Part shown: one piece after another, positions 28,018 to 36,706 of the stretch | How the letters are laid out: each line of letters starts with the position of its first letter | Numbering within the stretch: position 1 is the stretch's first letter | NCBI RefSeq assembly: GCF_023555385.1 | Contig: NZ_JAJSED010000001.1 | Coordinates: 806,001 to 870,000 of the forward strand | DNA from: Guyparkeria hydrothermalis | GTDB lineage: Bacteria; Pseudomonadota; Gammaproteobacteria; Halothiobacillales; Halothiobacillaceae | Direction: 5' to 3' | Length of the DNA stretch: 64,000 nt | The notes under the pieces: model-generated | What the model was told of the DNA's origin: nothing | What the model saw: only the letters and a program-made list of their open reading frames with translations | Databases searched by the model: none | Position numbers and translations under genes: made by a program

Positions 28018-28956
28018 ATGCTGCGATCAATGCTCCCTCTCCTCGGACTTGTCGGCCTGCTGTTCACCGGTCTGGCCCCGGCCGGCTCGACCTATGAACC
28101 GACCGCCGAGCAAGTGACTGAAAACGTCTACGCCATCATCGGCCCGACCGATGCCCGCACCTACAAGAACCACGGCATGAACGCCAATTACGGCGTGATC
28201 ACGACTGGCGAGGGCGTGATCCTGATCGATTCCGGCCCGGGTGCCTTCAGCGGGCCGTACATAGAACGGGCAGTTGCCGCGGTAAGCGACGAGCCGATCC
28301 GTTGGGTCATCAATATCGGGGTTCAGGATCACCGCTGGCTGGGCAATGACTTCTTCCAGCGCCAGGGCGCCGAGGTGATCGCGTTCGAACAGACGGTGAA
28401 AGCACAGGAGCGCTTTGCGGACCAGCACATGGTAGGCCGGCTTCCGGCGGCGTTGGGCGAGCGTTTCGACGGCACCCGACCGGCCTACGCCGATCGCCGC
28501 CTCGAGGGCGATACGGCAAGCGTCACGCTGGGCGGGGTGAACATCGAACTGTCACTGACCGATGCCCACTTCCCGGGTGACGCGATGGCCTACCTGCCGC
28601 AAAGCGACGTCGCCTTCACGGGGGACCTCGTCTATGTCGACCGCCTGCTGGGCATTCACCCCTGGTCCGACCCGCGCAATGGTCTGGCGGCGTTCGAACG
28701 TCTGGAGGCTATCGACCCGGCATTCGTCGTGCCCGGCCACGGTCGCGTCAGTGACATGGCGCGCGCCCGGCGCGATTCCGGGGCCTACTACGATTTCCTT
28801 GTCAACACGATCGGCCAGGCCGCGCGGGACTTCGAGCCCATGAGCGAGGTGCTCGACAAGTACGAGGATCTGGACGCCTTCCGCCACCTCGAACACTACG
28901 AGGATTGGCATCGCACCAACATGAACCGCACGTTCGTGCAGTTCGAGAGTCTCTGA
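28018..28956 (+). CDS. Exported metallo-beta-lactamase-fold protein with altered zinc site
   Basis: A 312-residue protein with an N-terminal signal peptide (hydrophobic about residues 6-22). The beta-lactamase fold is clear: GVILIDSGPG, DAHFPGDAMAYLP, FTGDLVYVD and FVVPGHGRVSD. The usual HxHxDH zinc motif reads IGVQDH in INIGVQDHRWLGN (about residues 100-105), so the first two histidines are lost while Asp-His, the later His and GDL remain. It may bind one metal or use other ligands. The general architecture recalls periplasmic hydrolases found near sulfur- and quinoprotein systems, but no such genes adjoin it. Function unknown. Confidence 0.8.
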   Translation: MLRSMLPLLGLVGLLFTGLAPAGSTYEPTAEQVTENVYAIIGPTDARTYKNHGMNANYGVITTGEGVILIDSGPGAFSGPYIERAVAAVSDEPIRWVINIGVQDHRWLGNDFFQRQGAEVIAFEQTVKAQERFADQHMVGRLPAALGERFDGTRPAYADRRLEGDTASVTLGGVNIELSLTDAHFPGDAMAYLPQSDVAFTGDLVYVDRLLGIHPWSDPRNGLAAFERLEAIDPAFVVPGHGRVSDMARARRDSGAYYDFLVNTIGQAARDFEPMSEVLDKYEDLDAFRHLEHYEDWHRTNMNRTFVQFESL

Positions 28957-28982
28957 GGGAACAGCGGGTCCGTCGCTACGGT

Positions 28983-29204
28983 TCAGGGTTCATCGACCGC
29001 GCGAACGGCAGCGATCTCGCTGACAGCGATACGCTCTCCGTCCGCCGTCACCAGCCAGTCCTCGCCCTCCGCGCTGGTCACGTCCCGCACCGTCAGGCGT
29101 TGCCAGCGCTCGCCCTGGCGCACGTCCACCGGCGCGGACCGCAGGGCTGCAGCCTCGAGCAGGTCCAGCACACCACATCGCCAGTCAACGCAGCGATTGG
29201 CCAT
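28983..29204 (-). CDS. Small Rof-like protein (possible Rho-binding antiterminator)
   Basis: A 73-residue protein whose pattern fits the Rof/YaeO family: a Cys-x-Asp start (RCVDWRCGVLDLLEAAAL), a run of short beta strands, and a closing ERIAVSEIAAVRAVD like the IRLDRIxxV end of Rof. Rof binds Rho and inhibits termination. Its ATG lies inside the 3' end of the upstream membrane protein gene (20-base overlap), so it is likely translated by coupling. The match is by pattern only. Confidence 0.45.
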   Translation of the reverse strand: MANRCVDWRCGVLDLLEAAALRSAPVDVRQGERWQRLTVRDVTSAEGEDWLVTADGERIAVSEIAAVRAVDEP

Positions 29205-29850
29205 CCGCGTCTCGTTTGTCGGCCAGAAAGAGGAACAGGGCGAGGAGGAAAAGCATGGGCAGGACGGTCTCGAAACCCTCCTCGAGGGCCTTCATCACCG
29301 TACCGACGTGCTCCGGCAACACGAGGTCGAAACGCTGCCGCAGGATCGACGGCGCCCGGTCGATGATTTTCAGCATCGGCGCGATCCCCACACCGGCAAT
29401 GGCCACCCAGCCCCAGGGCCGACGCCAGCCGCCCCGACCGAAAAGCTGGCGTCCGCCGGCCACCAGCAGCCAGATCAGCGTGATCGTCAGACCGACCGCC
29501 ACCAGACCGGCGATCACCTTCTCGACTAACGGCACACCGCTCATCTGGTAGTAGTCCGTCTTGAACAGGCTGTCGGCGGTGAACGCCTTGTGCCACCCCT
29601 CCTCGCGCGCGGCGAGAGCGGCGGCCACCACGGCCATTCCAATCCGCTTAACCAGCGCCACGGGCCGTGCGAGCAGGATGACAAGGGCAAGTCCGAACCA
29701 GAGCACTGCACTGAGGTCCTCGAACCAGCCCTCCTCGCTGAACAACCGCTCCGCCGCCTCCGGCGACATCGTGTTGGCGAGGGTGACGAGCAGGATTCCG
29801 TAGCCGACCAGCAGCACCGCGGCGGCGAGCACCAAGGATCGTTGTGTCAT
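29185..29850 (-). CDS. Conserved integral membrane protein, function unknown
   Basis: A 221-residue protein with about six hydrophobic helices. Between helices are motifs EEGWFEDLSAVLWF, ALAAREEGWHKAFTADS and EEGFETVLPMLFLLAL, where conserved-looking Glu, Trp and His lie close to the membrane. I recall similar hypothetical proteins with a REEDWHKxFT-type segment but no known role. The ATG at 29850 is used; an upstream TTG at 29865 is possible. The 3' end overlaps the Rof-like gene. Confidence 0.75.
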   Translation of the reverse strand: MTQRSLVLAAAVLLVGYGILLVTLANTMSPEAAERLFSEEGWFEDLSAVLWFGLALVILLARPVALVKRIGMAVVAAALAAREEGWHKAFTADSLFKTDYYQMSGVPLVEKVIAGLVAVGLTITLIWLLVAGGRQLFGRGGWRRPWGWVAIAGVGIAPMLKIIDRAPSILRQRFDLVLPEHVGTVMKALEEGFETVLPMLFLLALFLFLADKRDADGQSLR

Positions 29851-29912
29851 GGGCAGGTCGTCCAAAAGCCGGATATGCTACCAGCCGGATGGGCGCCGGC
29901 AACGCGATATTC

Positions 29913-30641
29913 TCAATCCACGTACGGGCCCCGTTGGCGGATGGGTTCGCCGTGAGGGTGAGCCGCCGCGATCATCAGTTCGCTGGCTGAGGTGGGTCGC
30001 ACATGGATGCGCGACTCGTCTTCGACAAAGGCAGCCTGAGCGCTCGTCAGACCGTTGCCGTTCACCTCGGCCGTCCCCGTCTTGAGATAGACGATCGCCC
30101 GCCAGCCTTCCGGCAGATCCAGTTCGTAGTCGGCACCGGCTTCCAGCGTCACATGCCGGTAGAGCGCCTCGGTCAGCAGGCTCACCTCGCCGCCCTCTCC
30201 CGCGATGCGACGTTCACGGCCACCGGGAATGGCCGCCTCGGGGATCGAGTCGGTCGGGGCCTCCTGGTAGCTTGGTTGCCGGGTCTTGAGGCGCTTCGGC
30301 AGGTTCACCCACAACTGGATGCCGCTGGTCGTCTCCTCCACCGAGGGCATCTCCGAGTGCACGATCCCGGCGCCCGCCGTGAAACGCTGCACCCCTCCGG
30401 CGCCCACCCGCGAGACATTGCCCAGATTGTCCCGGTGCTCGATCTCGCCGTTGAACAGGTAGGTGATCGCCTCGAAGCCCCGGTGAGGATGCTCCGGAAA
30501 GCCGGTGCCGGGACTGAGCTCGAAGTGATCGAACATCACGAACGGATCGAAGTTCATGAATGCCGGCAACGGCAGATGACGCTTGACGCGCGCGCCGGCA
30601 CCCTCCTGCATCACGGTCGCATCGCGAATCGTCACGCTCAT
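29913..30641 (-). CDS. Pirin family protein
   Basis: A 242-residue bicupin. The metal-binding cupin shows FPEHPHRGFEAITYL, with His residues typical for pirin, then GGVQRFTAGAGIVHSEMP. Bacterial pirins such as YhhW have quercetin 2,3-dioxygenase activity; others act in regulation. GGAGGGG precedes the ATG. The ATG overlaps the stop of the hydroquinone reductase gene (ATGA, four bases), so the two are one operon, which supports a role with quinones or phenolics. Confidence 0.93.
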   Translation of the reverse strand: MSVTIRDATVMQEGAGARVKRHLPLPAFMNFDPFVMFDHFELSPGTGFPEHPHRGFEAITYLFNGEIEHRDNLGNVSRVGAGGVQRFTAGAGIVHSEMPSVEETTSGIQLWVNLPKRLKTRQPSYQEAPTDSIPEAAIPGGRERRIAGEGGEVSLLTEALYRHVTLEAGADYELDLPEGWRAIVYLKTGTAEVNGNGLTSAQAAFVEDESRIHVRPTSASELMIAAAHPHGEPIRQRGPYVD

Positions 30642-31627
30642 ATCAGCACCCCTCCCTGATCTCGGTGATGTGGCTGCCGGAAATCGATGTCCGGCCCGGC
30701 CGGCACGATGCCGGTGGGATTGATCCAGTCGTGGCTGCGGTAATAGTGGTGCTTGATGTGCTGGAGGTTGACGGTCTCGGCCACACGCGGCCACTGGTAG
30801 AGCTCGCGGGTGAATGCCCAGAGATTGGGAAAATCCACCAGCCGGTTCCGGTTGCACTTGAAGTGGCCGTAATACACGGCGTCGAAACGGACCAGCGTGG
30901 TAAACAGACGCCAGTCGGCCTCGGTGATGCGCTCGTCGACCAGATAGCGCTGCCTGGCCAGTCGCGCCTCGAGCTCGTCGAGCGTGTCGAACAGGCGCTC
31001 GAAAGCGGATTCGTAGGCCGACTGTGTGGTGGCGAACCCGGCCCGGTAGACGCCGTTGTTGACGGTGTCGTAGACGATCTCGTTGATCGCGTCGATCGCG
31101 CCTCGGGCGTCCGCCGGGTAGTAGTCGTCGTGGTTGCCGGTGAGCTCGTCGAAGGCCGAGTTGAACATGCGGATGATCTCGGACGACTCGTTGTTGACGA
31201 TCGTCTGGCGTTTCTTGTCCCAGAGCACCGGCACAGTGACGATGCCACTGGCCTTCGGGTCCGCACGGGTATAGAGCTGGTGCAGGTGATGGGCGCCCAT
31301 CTGGCTGTCCGGCGTCGCGCCGGGAAAATCGCCGAAATGCCAGCCCTCCGGCCCCATGTACGGGTGGACCACATCGACACTGATCAGGTCGTTCAACCCC
31401 TTGAGCGCCCGGAAGATCAGGGTGCGGTGCGCCCAGGGGCAGGCGTAGGAGACGTACAGGTGATAGCGGCCGGCTTCGGCCGGAAAGCCGCCTTCGCCGC
31501 TCGGCCCCGGTGAGCCATCGGGGGTGATCCAGTGACGGAACATCGAATCCTTGCGGACGAACTCGCCGCCCTTCGATTCCGACTCGAACCAGTCGGTGTG
31601 CAGTTTTCCCTCGACAAGCAGGCTCAT
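30638..31627 (-). CDS. Glutathionyl-hydroquinone reductase (YqjG/EcM4 type)
   Basis: A 329-residue Xi-class glutathione transferase that reduces glutathionyl-hydroquinones to hydroquinones. The catalytic cysteine is in YVSYACPWAHRTLIFR, followed by DVVHPYMGPEGWHF, and the C-terminal helical domain contains RITEADWRLFTTLVRFD. ATG at 31627 has a GGGAG ribosome site. An A/T-rich stretch with ATTT-N4-AAAT at 31727-31738 lies about 100 bases upstream and may be a LysR-type operator. It forms an operon with the pirin gene. Confidence 0.93.
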   Translation of the reverse strand: MSLLVEGKLHTDWFESESKGGEFVRKDSMFRHWITPDGSPGPSGEGGFPAEAGRYHLYVSYACPWAHRTLIFRALKGLNDLISVDVVHPYMGPEGWHFGDFPGATPDSQMGAHHLHQLYTRADPKASGIVTVPVLWDKKRQTIVNNESSEIIRMFNSAFDELTGNHDDYYPADARGAIDAINEIVYDTVNNGVYRAGFATTQSAYESAFERLFDTLDELEARLARQRYLVDERITEADWRLFTTLVRFDAVYYGHFKCNRNRLVDFPNLWAFTRELYQWPRVAETVNLQHIKHHYYRSHDWINPTGIVPAGPDIDFRQPHHRDQGGVLI

Positions 31628-31896
31628 CAACAGCTCCCTGAAACGAAAAGACGCGCCGATCCGGCCACGGGGTGACGTCGATTGATGACAGTCACGGTGG
31701 CCGAGTATGGACCACTCCGAGCATTAATTTATCGAAATATACTGAAGATTGACTTCGACGGCACCGTAACGCGAGCGCACCCCGGCATCGAGGCCAAACT
31801 TATGACCCGATCACGAGATTCTGTGCGTTAAACCGCGGCAGGACGGGGAAAACCCCTTACCATGAAAGGCAGACACACCACAGCGATCCGACTTCC

Positions 31897-33150
31897 ATGA
31901 CTGCTTCGCTTCTCGCTCACCCCTGGCTGATGCTGCTCGCCGGCGCACTGGTCATCGGACTGGCCTTCGGCGCCATCGCCGGTGCCACCCGCTACTGCAA
32001 CATGGGTGCCGTGTCGGATTGGGTACTGACCGGTGACCTGGGCCGCATGCGGGCGTGGCTGCTGTCGATCGCCGTAGCCGTAGCCGGTGTCGCACTGCTC
32101 GAGTACGCCGGCGTCTTCGACCTCGACCAGACTCGAGTGAACTACCGCGCGGCGTACTTTCCCTGGCTGCGCTATCTGCTCGGCGGACTGCTGTTCGGCA
32201 TCGGCATGGTGCTGGCCGGCGGCTGTACCACCAAGACACTGGTAAACATCGGTCAAGGCGACATGAAGTCGCTGTGGGCCTACGCGGTGGTGGGTCTGAC
32301 CGCCGCGGGCCTGCTGTACTGGCCGGAGGCGCGCTGGTTCATCGACCAGACGCTCGCCTGGCCGGGGCTGAGCCTCGAATCGGTCTCGATCGAGCATCAG
32401 GATGTCGGCGCCGTGATCGCCGGCGTCACCGGGCAGGGCACGTTGGGCGACTGGCGTCTGGCTACCGCCCTCTTTATCGCCGCGGCACTGCTGCTATGGC
32501 TGTGGCGACTGGACGAGGCGCGCCGCATGCGTCGGCCGGACTTGATCGGTGGCCTCGGCATCGGACTGGTGATTACGGCCGGCTGGCTCTGGACCGGCTC
32601 GTCCACCGGCCAGGCCCTGATGAACGAGGCAAGCCTCGCCTTCCAGCCTCCGTCCGGCACCGGCAGCCAGTCACTGAGCTTCGTCGCGCCGGCGGCCGAG
32701 ACCTTCCGCCTGGCGACCAACCCGATGCTGGCCTGGCTGACCTTCGGCATCGTCGCCATGGGTGGCGTCATCCTCGGCGCGGGGCTCTGGGCGGTGCTCC
32801 GTCGGCAGTTCCGTTGGCAGGGCTTTGGCTCCTGGCCACAGTTCGCCTCCTATACCGCCGGCGGTGCGTTGATGGGCAGCGGCGGCATCATCGCCATGGG
32901 CTGCTCGGTGGGCCAGGGACTGTCCGGCACCTCCACCCTCGCGTTTGGCAGCCTGCTCGCGCTTGGCACCATCGTGCTGGGTGCCTTCATCGCCCTGAAG
33001 ACCCTGCTGTACCGGGCGCTCTACCCAGAAAGCCGTCCACACCTGACCGCCTGCGCGCTGCTCGCCGACATGCGATTGATTCCCTCCCGTTGCCACCCCT
33101 TCCGGGACGAGGATCCGAGCGGGACCCGCCCCAGCGGCTGCTCCCGCTAG
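31897..33150 (+). CDS. YeeE/YedE-family sulfur-compound permease
   Basis: A 417-residue inner-membrane protein with about ten helices arranged as two repeats. Cysteines known to matter in the thiosulfate transporter family lie in ATRYCNMGAV, LAGGCTTKTLV and AMGCSVGQGLSG. YeeE imports thiosulfate in E. coli; other members handle other reduced sulfur compounds. A tail of about 35 residues containing further cysteines ends the protein. It stands alone on the plus strand with no tusA-like gene next to it, so the substrate is inferred from the family. Confidence 0.9.
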   Translation: MTASLLAHPWLMLLAGALVIGLAFGAIAGATRYCNMGAVSDWVLTGDLGRMRAWLLSIAVAVAGVALLEYAGVFDLDQTRVNYRAAYFPWLRYLLGGLLFGIGMVLAGGCTTKTLVNIGQGDMKSLWAYAVVGLTAAGLLYWPEARWFIDQTLAWPGLSLESVSIEHQDVGAVIAGVTGQGTLGDWRLATALFIAAALLLWLWRLDEARRMRRPDLIGGLGIGLVITAGWLWTGSSTGQALMNEASLAFQPPSGTGSQSLSFVAPAAETFRLATNPMLAWLTFGIVAMGGVILGAGLWAVLRRQFRWQGFGSWPQFASYTAGGALMGSGGIIAMGCSVGQGLSGTSTLAFGSLLALGTIVLGAFIALKTLLYRALYPESRPHLTACALLADMRLIPSRCHPFRDEDPSGTRPSGCSR

Positions 33151-33521
33151 TCGGACACGGCCAAGCCCGTCTGCACCAGCAAGCGTGTGGACTTTGTCAT
33201 TTTGTAACCTAGCCCCCCAACATCGACTGAGTTGCCGGTTTTACAAAAACACGCGCTTACTGTTGCAAAACAGCAACGTTCTGGCCCGGCGATGGCGCTA
33301 AAAAACACGCCCCAAGCCACATCCATTGCTAAATATGGATATACGAACCACCATTTTGTCTTCTTATATCAGAGTGTTACACGCATATCCTTTCACCAAC
33401 TATGCACACTAGTGGTCACAATCGGCAGGGTTGCATCCCTAATCGGTTGCGCCAATCATTTCGTTTACAAGAAGAACAACAAACATTCAATCAATGCGTT
33501 GAAAGAACGAAGGACAATGCA
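33151..33521. promoter_or_regulatory. A/T-rich upstream region of the autotransporter-like gene
   Basis: About 370 bases, far more A/T-rich than the rest of the window, with no convincing gene. It holds two small inverted repeats: GTTGC-N6-GCAAC at 33262-33277 and ATCCAT-N8-ATGGAT at 33321-33340. These suggest operator sites or DNA bending. No promoter is certain. Confidence 0.4.
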
Positions 33522-35774
33522 ATGAAAAAAGTGCAATCGAGCCAATTCCGCAGGAACACTCTCTCCGTACTGGTCGCCATTGGATGTGGCGTCTGGGGCA
33601 GTCAGGCGATCGCTGGCGAGGTCCTGAACCTCGACTACACCGCCGGTGATGGTTTCGTTTTCTATGACGAGTCGGATGGACTGCACGAGCCGGGCCTGAA
33701 GATCATCACCGAGCAAACGAACAATGACGATGCTAACGGCACCACGCCGCGCACGGCACTCAACTGCATTCTCTCCAACCGCGACGGGGTCGTTTGTGAT
33801 TCACCCCCGCGTTCGAGCAAGCGGGTCAAGAACCACCTGACCGGAGTGGGTGCCTTCGACACGGTCTACACCACCGCCTCGACCGGCGGTACCACCGAGT
33901 ACTTCAACTACGGCAAGATCACCAACGACACCGGCGCCCGCCTCACCGGCTTTCGCGTGATTGTCGGCACCGGCACCGGCGAAAATTTTGTTGCTGCGGA
34001 CGATTCCAGCCTCGCCGGCCTGCTCTCCCTCGACGGCTACGACGGTGACCAGCAGGACCCGCGCGCCCAGGTGCCCTGCGGGCTATTCGGCTCCAACTGT
34101 GCCCAGACCGGAGAAGTCGGCTATTTCGAGATGCAGGATGGCGTAGACGACGGCAACGATGAGTTCAGCTTCGTGCTGAACGGCACCGATACGCTCGTCG
34201 CAAGCGGCATCACGGACGATTACCTCGCGATCGTGGGTGACGGCCTGCTCTCCTCCAACCAGGTACCGGATGGCCTGTTCCTCGATGACGGCGATCCGGA
34301 CACCGAGGACGAACTCCTGTACTGGTACACCGGTAACGAATGGCGGGACGGCAACAACCAGCCGGTCGACCAGGCGACCGTCGACGCGGCGAAGGCTCAG
34401 TCGAACACGTACGTGTCCGAAATCGAGGACATGGCGAACGCCAACCTCAACTACTCATTCGATATCGCTGATGTCAACGGCTTCACGGTGCGCTTCGTCC
34501 CGGTCTTCTCGCCGATCGTCACGGCGGCAGCCTCTGACTACCAGTTCGGCGTTGCCGCCGGTCTCGATAGCAGCGCGATCAGCTTCCTGGACGCGGATCC
34601 CGAGTACGCCACCATCATCGGCGACGTGCTCGCCCTACCGACTGCAGCCGAACAGCAACAGGCTCTCGAACGCATCGGGACCAGCTACCTTCGCAACTAC
34701 GGCACCCAGGGTTTCCTGATCGGTCGCGATCAGTTCGATCAGGTACTCAGCCATCTGTCGCGCGGTCGGATGACGGCTACCACCGCCAGCGGGCAAATGA
34801 ACGCCAGCGCAACCTCCGTTGAGGACATCAGCGCCGTACGACTGGCATCTTCGGATTCCTCACCGCAAGCACTCGCGGGCCTGATGGCAGGTACCGGCTC
34901 GGACGGCACCATGGCCCTGACCGACCGATTCTCCGTGTTCTTCGGCGGCAGCATCTCGCAGGGCGAGATGGACAGCACCACCAACGGCGCCGGCGCCGAC
35001 TACGACGGCTACAGCCTCACCGGCGGCGCGGACTACCGCTTCTTCGAGAACACCCGCCTGGGTGCCGCAATCGGTTACGGCGAAAACGATGCCAGCGTAG
35101 TCGACAACCGTGGTGACCTGACGGTCGACGGAACCACCGCCATGCTCTACGGCAGCTACGGCGAAGCGACCGGCCCGTTCGTCGATGCCGCGGCAGGCTA
35201 CTCGTGGCTCGACTACGAGAACGATCGCTACATCGTAGTCGGTGACAGCATCAACGAGCGTGCCCAAAGCGATACCGACGGCACGCAGAAGAGCTTCACC
35301 CTCGGTGGTGGCTACAACTTCGAACTGGGTCGCGTGATTGCCGGTCCGAGCGCGCGCTTCGAGTACCACAACCTCGACATCGACGGTTACGAGGAGACCG
35401 GCGCCGGCGTGCTCTCCATGTCGGTCGAGGACATGGAATTCAAATCCCGCACCATGTGGTTCGGTGGCCAGGTCGCCATGCCGATGGAGCTGGACAATGG
35501 CGGCTCGATCCGCCCGCACGCCTCACTTCACCTGGTGAAAGAGCTGGAGAACGGTGGCAGCTCGGTGCAGACCAACTTCACCGGTGGCACCCTGCCCTTC
35601 AGCACCCCGATCGACGGTCGTGACGACAGCTACTACCGTGCAGGCTTGGGCCTGGATGCCAACTTCACCTCGTTCGGTCAGCCGATGACCGTTTCGCTCA
35701 ACTACGACGGCACGCTCGGCAACGACGACTACGACGAGCACCGCGGTAGCGTCAGCGTCAGCATGTACTTCTGA
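33522..35774 (+). CDS. Autotransporter-type outer-membrane protein with unusual passenger
   Basis: A 750-residue exported protein. The signal peptide runs to about residue 30 (LVAIGCGVWGSQAIAG). Residues 31-350 are an acidic, beta-rich passenger rich in Asp and Gly, with TTEYFNYGKITNDTGARLTG and FTVRFVPVFSP. This pattern recalls proteins annotated choice-of-anchor F. A linker follows, then a C-terminal barrel of about 280 residues starting at TDRFSVFFGGS and ending SVSVSMYF with terminal Phe. The linker contains LERIGTSYLRNYGTQ, similar to segments before autotransporter barrels. AAGGA precedes the ATG at 33522. The passenger has few cysteines (two pairs). Role could be adhesion or surface display; substrate unknown. 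Confidence 0.8.
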   Translation: MKKVQSSQFRRNTLSVLVAIGCGVWGSQAIAGEVLNLDYTAGDGFVFYDESDGLHEPGLKIITEQTNNDDANGTTPRTALNCILSNRDGVVCDSPPRSSKRVKNHLTGVGAFDTVYTTASTGGTTEYFNYGKITNDTGARLTGFRVIVGTGTGENFVAADDSSLAGLLSLDGYDGDQQDPRAQVPCGLFGSNCAQTGEVGYFEMQDGVDDGNDEFSFVLNGTDTLVASGITDDYLAIVGDGLLSSNQVPDGLFLDDGDPDTEDELLYWYTGNEWRDGNNQPVDQATVDAAKAQSNTYVSEIEDMANANLNYSFDIADVNGFTVRFVPVFSPIVTAAASDYQFGVAAGLDSSAISFLDADPEYATIIGDVLALPTAAEQQQALERIGTSYLRNYGTQGFLIGRDQFDQVLSHLSRGRMTATTASGQMNASATSVEDISAVRLASSDSSPQALAGLMAGTGSDGTMALTDRFSVFFGGSISQGEMDSTTNGAGADYDGYSLTGGADYRFFENTRLGAAIGYGENDASVVDNRGDLTVDGTTAMLYGSYGEATGPFVDAAAGYSWLDYENDRYIVVGDSINERAQSDTDGTQKSFTLGGGYNFELGRVIAGPSARFEYHNLDIDGYEETGAGVLSMSVEDMEFKSRTMWFGGQVAMPMELDNGGSIRPHASLHLVKELENGGSSVQTNFTGGTLPFSTPIDGRDDSYYRAGLGLDANFTSFGQPMTVSLNYDGTLGNDDYDEHRGSVSVSMYF

Positions 35775-35792
35775 CGCCCCACCGGCACAAAC

Positions 35793-35828
35793 AAAAAAGC
35801 CCTTGCCATCTCGGCAAGGGCTTTTTTT
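35793..35828. terminator. Bidirectional terminator between convergent genes
   Basis: A 10-bp perfect stem (AGCCCTTGCC / GGCAAGGGCT), loop ATCTC, is flanked by six A residues on the left and seven T residues on the right. It can stop both the autotransporter-like gene and the lipoprotein gene. Confidence 0.95.
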
Positions 35829-35850
35829 ATGCCGGGCTGTCCGCGAAGGG

Positions 35851-36525
35851 TCAGTCAGACGACTCGATCTTGAGTAACGGTGCGCGCTCCCCGCGCAGGA
35901 CGTGTTTGCTGAGCTCGGTCGACAGTTCGATGTCGGCCCGCGCCGCACCGCCCAGTTCCCGACGCTCACTCCAACCGACCGGCCCCGACTCGTCATAGGT
36001 CGCCACCCGGTAAATGAACGGCTCGGCGCTGCTGTTCAGCAGGGTCAGCTCGCCACTGATCTTCGGACCCGACTCGGCTCCCACCTGGTCCCGCACGCGC
36101 CGGATGTGATCCTGCACGTACCCGGGCAATCCGACGTAGAGCTCGTCACCCTGCAACTTGAGGTTCACGTGGGACTGTCCCCTCAGCGCCTCTTCGGGGA
36201 AGGCATCGAACACGAACATGTTGAGAAAGGTCGCGGTCGCGCCGTCATCGCCCTCGCGACAGCCACGGAACCGCGTGTCGGGGAATACGCCGGCAAGCAC
36301 CCAGGTCGTCCAGCCCAGCGTGTCCTCGCGCTCGGAAGCCCCGATACCGCGGTCGCAATCACCGGTGGAGACCCTTGATGTCGCGAATAGCCCGGTCGTG
36401 TTGCGTTCGCGGATATCGCTGACGTCGAGCTCGGCCGACACCTGCGCCTCGCAACCGGCCACCAAGAAACCACCGACGAGCGCCAAGGGCAGTAACAGGG
36501 AGGATCTCGAAGGGAAACGTTTCAT
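35851..36525 (-). CDS. Putative lipoprotein, function unknown
   Basis: A 224-residue protein with a lipoprotein signal peptide ending in the lipobox LVAGC (Cys at about residue 25). The mature part has two more cysteines (GDCDRG and FRGCREG) that could form a disulfide, and a C-terminal half with beta-strand character (ISGELTLLNSSAEPF). I do not recognise the family. It is convergent with the autotransporter-like gene and divergent from the phosphate transporter gene. Confidence 0.75.
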   Translation of the reverse strand: MKRFPSRSSLLLPLALVGGFLVAGCEAQVSAELDVSDIRERNTTGLFATSRVSTGDCDRGIGASEREDTLGWTTWVLAGVFPDTRFRGCREGDDGATATFLNMFVFDAFPEEALRGQSHVNLKLQGDELYVGLPGYVQDHIRRVRDQVGAESGPKISGELTLLNSSAEPFIYRVATYDESGPVGWSERRELGGAARADIELSTELSKHVLRGERAPLLKIESSD

Positions 36526-36693
36526 GAAAATTCTCTCGCTGGGGTGAAGCGACACGCCGAGTGCCGCCTTGCCGCCTCACCGGACCGACGCGATGACGGC
36601 CGCGCACGTACCGCCTCGCCATAAAGGAATTCTAGCACCCCGCAGCACGCGCCACGCCCCGCGACGGCCCTCGGCCCGTCCCGGACTTCGGGC

Positions 36694-36706
36694 TAGAATC
36701 GAGCCA
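36694..36706 (+). promoter_or_regulatory. -10 element directly before the Na/Pi gene
   Basis: TAGAAT at 36694-36699 ends six bases before the ATG at 36706. If it is used, transcription would start at or next to the start codon and the mRNA would be leaderless. No Shine-Dalgarno sequence is seen in the gap and the -35 match is poor. Confidence 0.35.

Noticed and set aside
33232-33525. 97-codon frame in the A/T-rich region before the autotransporter-like gene
   Set aside because: No ribosome site, no recognisable sequence, and it overlaps the probable promoter region.
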